A DNA stretch of 64,000 nt from Bradyrhizobium mercantei (GTDB taxonomy: Bacteria; Pseudomonadota; Alphaproteobacteria; Rhizobiales; Xanthobacteraceae), in contig NZ_MKFI01000003.1 in NCBI RefSeq assembly GCF_001982635.1, forward strand, positions 620,001-684,000, written 5' to 3'. Position numbers and translations under genes: made by a program. Of the stretch, positions 62,433-64,000 are shown piece by piece. The notes below the pieces were generated by a model. That model searched no databases and was not told the DNA's origin. It saw only the letters and a program-made list of their open reading frames with translations. Each line of letters opens with the position of its first letter. The stretch's first letter is position 1.

Positions 62433-62509
62433 GGCGGGGTAGCTCAGCTGGTTAGAGCACGGGAATCATAATCCTGGGGTCGGGGGTTCGAGTCCCTCCC
62501 CCGCTACCA
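62433..62509 (+). tRNA. tRNA-Met (CAT anticodon)
   Basis: This is a complete 77-base cloverleaf with encoded CCA: acceptor GGCGGGG/CCCCGCT, D arm AGCTCAGCTGGTTAGAGC, anticodon stem CGGGA/TCCTG with loop ATCATAA, and T arm GGGGG-TTCGAGT-CCCTC. Anticodon CAT suits elongator Met; the Ile2 type (lysidine-modified C34) shares this anticodon, but the A-CGGGA/TCCTG-GGGTC surroundings resemble elongator Met. It is the integration site of the mobile element to the right. Confidence 0.93.
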
Positions 62510-64000
62510 TGCGTGACCCACTATCCTCAAAAGTGGGTTTCGCGCTGTAGCGGTCTCCCGCTACCATGTATGACCCACTATCGCGGTGGGCCTGCGGAAA
62601 AGCGTCCCCGCCGATTAGTGCGGCGAGCTTGCCTTTCACTTCGACCTCGAACCTTTCCCGTGATCCCTTCGGATGTACCGTGACGCTGTGAACAAGCGCC
62701 CGAAAGTCGTCGATCAGGGAACCGCGGTCGTCCTTCGCCTCAGTGTGGCTGGCCATTGTCTCCGCAAGTGCGTTGACCGTGCTGATGTAGCGGTCCAGGG
62801 TCGCCGGATGGAGCGCGACGGGGACTGGAGCTTCTTCGAGTGCGGCCAGTTCGGCTTCGACGCGCAATCGTTCTTCCTCCAGTTCCGCAATCCGTTGCTT
62901 GGCGTCCTTCTCGGAAATTACGTACTTGATCACGAGGTCAATGTTGCGTTGCCGCTCGCCTTCGATCCGGTCACGCTTCGCCTCCAGTCGCGCGCGCACT
63001 GCGACCGCGTCCCCGGCAAGCCGCTCCCGTTCACTGTTGTAGTTCCGTACATAAGTCTCGATCAGCTGCGGGTCTTTCAGTTCTTCCGCCATGCCGCTGA
63101 GCACGAGTCTTTCGATGTCGCGCAGGTAGATGACCCTTCGATTCGAACAACTCCCGCTCTCTCGGACCACTGAACAGCGAATCCTGGTCTTTCCGGTCTT
63201 GTCGCGGTCATGAACGGACATCCCCGATCCGCAACAACCGCAGCGAAGGAGACCGGAGAGGAGATGCGGAGCCCGTCGCTTCACGTGGCTGGCCAAGTGG
63301 CTCTTCTCGGTTTTCAGAGCGCGAGCTTGCTCCCAAACGAGCTGTTCGACGATCCGTAGCTGAGGCGCCTCGATGCTCTGCCAATCATCGCGAGGGTTCG
63401 GTCGAGATAGTCGTTTGCCGGTATCAGGGTCCTTCACCATCCGGACTTTGTTCCAGACAATCCGACCAACATAAAGTTCGTTGAAGATGAGCCCAGCTCC
63501 ACGTTGGGCGTTACCGTTGATCGTCGACGCGTTCCATCGCCGGCCCCTCGGTGGGCGAACGTTTTCTCGGTTGAGATCGTGTGCGATTTCCCGTGGCGTT
63601 CGTCCGGCGGCGTATGCCGTAAAAATACGTCGGACGATCGCAGCTTCGTCTTCGACTATTTCGAGTTCACCGGCTTTACCGGGAACAGCTCGATATCCGT
63701 AGGCACATCCCCCCGCGTGTCGACCGTCACGTATTACGCCGGCCATGCCGCGACGGACCTTCTTCGCTCCATCTTCGCGCTGCATCTGTCCAACGAGGCC
63801 GCGAATTCCAATCAAGATCGAGTCTGCGGTGCCGTCATGAACGGCTTGGATTTCGATGCCCTGGAAAGATAATCTTTTGTGGATGCCGGCCAGGTCTTCC
63901 ATGTCACGAGAAAGCCGATCCAAAGCTTCCACAATGACAACCGTGAAGCGCTGTTGGCGCGCCGCATCCATCAGCTGCATCAAACCATCGCGGCCGAATA
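62466..64000 (-). CDS. Serine recombinase/integrase, partial at right edge
   Basis: This large serine recombinase has its N-terminus beyond base 64000, so the catalytic serine is outside the window. Seen here are the end of the resolvase domain (TVVIVEALDRLSRDMEDLAG, IEIQAVHDG), the recombinase domain (GYRAVPGKAGELEIVEDEAA and WNASTINGN), a zinc ribbon (LLRCGCCGSGM and RIRCSVVRESGSC), a coiled coil with many Glu/Arg, and a C-terminal tail. The last 15 codons read antisense through the tRNA gene (VAGEGLEPPTPGL), with the stop inside it. It likely drives integration and excision of an island at this tRNA. Confidence 0.9.
   Translation of the reverse strand, partial: FGRDGLMQLMDAARQQRFTVVIVEALDRLSRDMEDLAGIHKRLSFQGIEIQAVHDGTADSILIGIRGLVGQMQREDGAKKVRRGMAGVIRDGRHAGGCAYGYRAVPGKAGELEIVEDEAAIVRRIFTAYAAGRTPREIAHDLNRENVRPPRGRRWNASTINGNAQRGAGLIFNELYVGRIVWNKVRMVKDPDTGKRLSRPNPRDDWQSIEAPQLRIVEQLVWEQARALKTEKSHLASHVKRRAPHLLSGLLRCGCCGSGMSVHDRDKTGKTRIRCSVVRESGSCSNRRVIYLRDIERLVLSGMAEELKDPQLIETYVRNYNSERERLAGDAVAVRARLEAKRDRIEGERQRNIDLVIKYVISEKDAKQRIAELEEERLRVEAELAALEEAPVPVALHPATLDRYISTVNALAETMASHTEAKDDRGSLIDDFRALVHSVTVHPKGSRERFEVEVKGKLAALIGGDAFPQAHRDSGSYMVAGDRYSAKPTFEDSGSRMVAGEGLEPPTPGL
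62500..62582. repeat. Tandem direct repeat at tRNA 3' end (att-like)
   Basis: Two 26-base copies, 62500-62525 and 62557-62582, read CCCGCTACCATG-(GC or TA)-GACCCACTATC style with two mismatches and 57 bases between starts. The first ten bases are the tRNA 3' end. This looks like an attachment core beside the recombinase gene, with a second copy nested in the element. Confidence 0.65.

Noticed and set aside
62433..62509. tRNA-Ile (lysidine type) instead of tRNA-Met
   Set aside because: The anticodon is the same, but the anticodon-arm surroundings resemble elongator Met more than Ile2; not fully excluded.

Overview
The window is about 65% G+C by eye, with tightly packed genes on both strands, and reads as chromosome of a Bradyrhizobium-like alphaproteobacterium (family Nitrobacteraceae). 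The reasons are a FlbD-controlled flagellar set next to the CtrA-partner gene sciP, a LuxR/LuxI pair, and many short dispersed intergenic repeats. The genus is an inference from gene content; no 16S or other marker is present.

Left part (1-17 kb): the 3' end of a sugar ABC importer operon (two permeases and a binding protein, with the ATPase presumably left of base 1), a D-2-hydroxyacid dehydrogenase, a chemoreceptor, an orphan TctC-type binding protein, LysR and TetR regulators each next to a divergent gene, two paralogous EamA exporters, an FMN-dependent hydroxyacid oxidase and an orphan MlaD-like protein. 17-20.3 kb: a quorum-sensing locus in which luxR is divergent from a three-gene operon of an acyl-homoserine-lactone synthase, a cytochrome P450 and an unknown 86-residue protein. 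All three are translationally overlapped, and a perfect 19-bp dyad lies between luxR and luxI. I consider this the most interesting system here. 20-24.7 kb: ybaK, purA and a proline-rich membrane protein.

24.7-33 kb: two near-duplicate autotransporters, each with a similar 190-bp leader, flank a phosphate transporter preceded by a clear PHO box and a small cyclic-nucleotide-binding protein. 33-38 kb: small conserved proteins, MsrB (cytosolic), MsrA (exported) and a minimal RecD-like helicase. 38-45 kb: sulfonate-sulfur acquisition, with an LLM flavin oxidoreductase, two SsuA-type binding proteins, SsuD, SsuC, SsuB and a flavin reductase.

46-59.7 kb: flagellar genes fliF-fliG-fliH-fliN-flbD, sciP, then flgD and fliK, all on the minus strand. 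They are separated by a plus-strand malonate cassette (LysR, MdcA, malonyl-CoA decarboxylase, an exported hydrolase). MdcA and malonyl-CoA decarboxylase belong to two usually separate malonate routes. 60-64 kb: mnmA, a methyltransferase, a small exported protein, a tRNA with anticodon CAT, and the edge of a mobile element whose serine recombinase gene reads antisense into that tRNA.

At least six families of short palindromic intergenic repeats are present. Several sit exactly on stop codons, and one composite element lies in frame inside ssuC.
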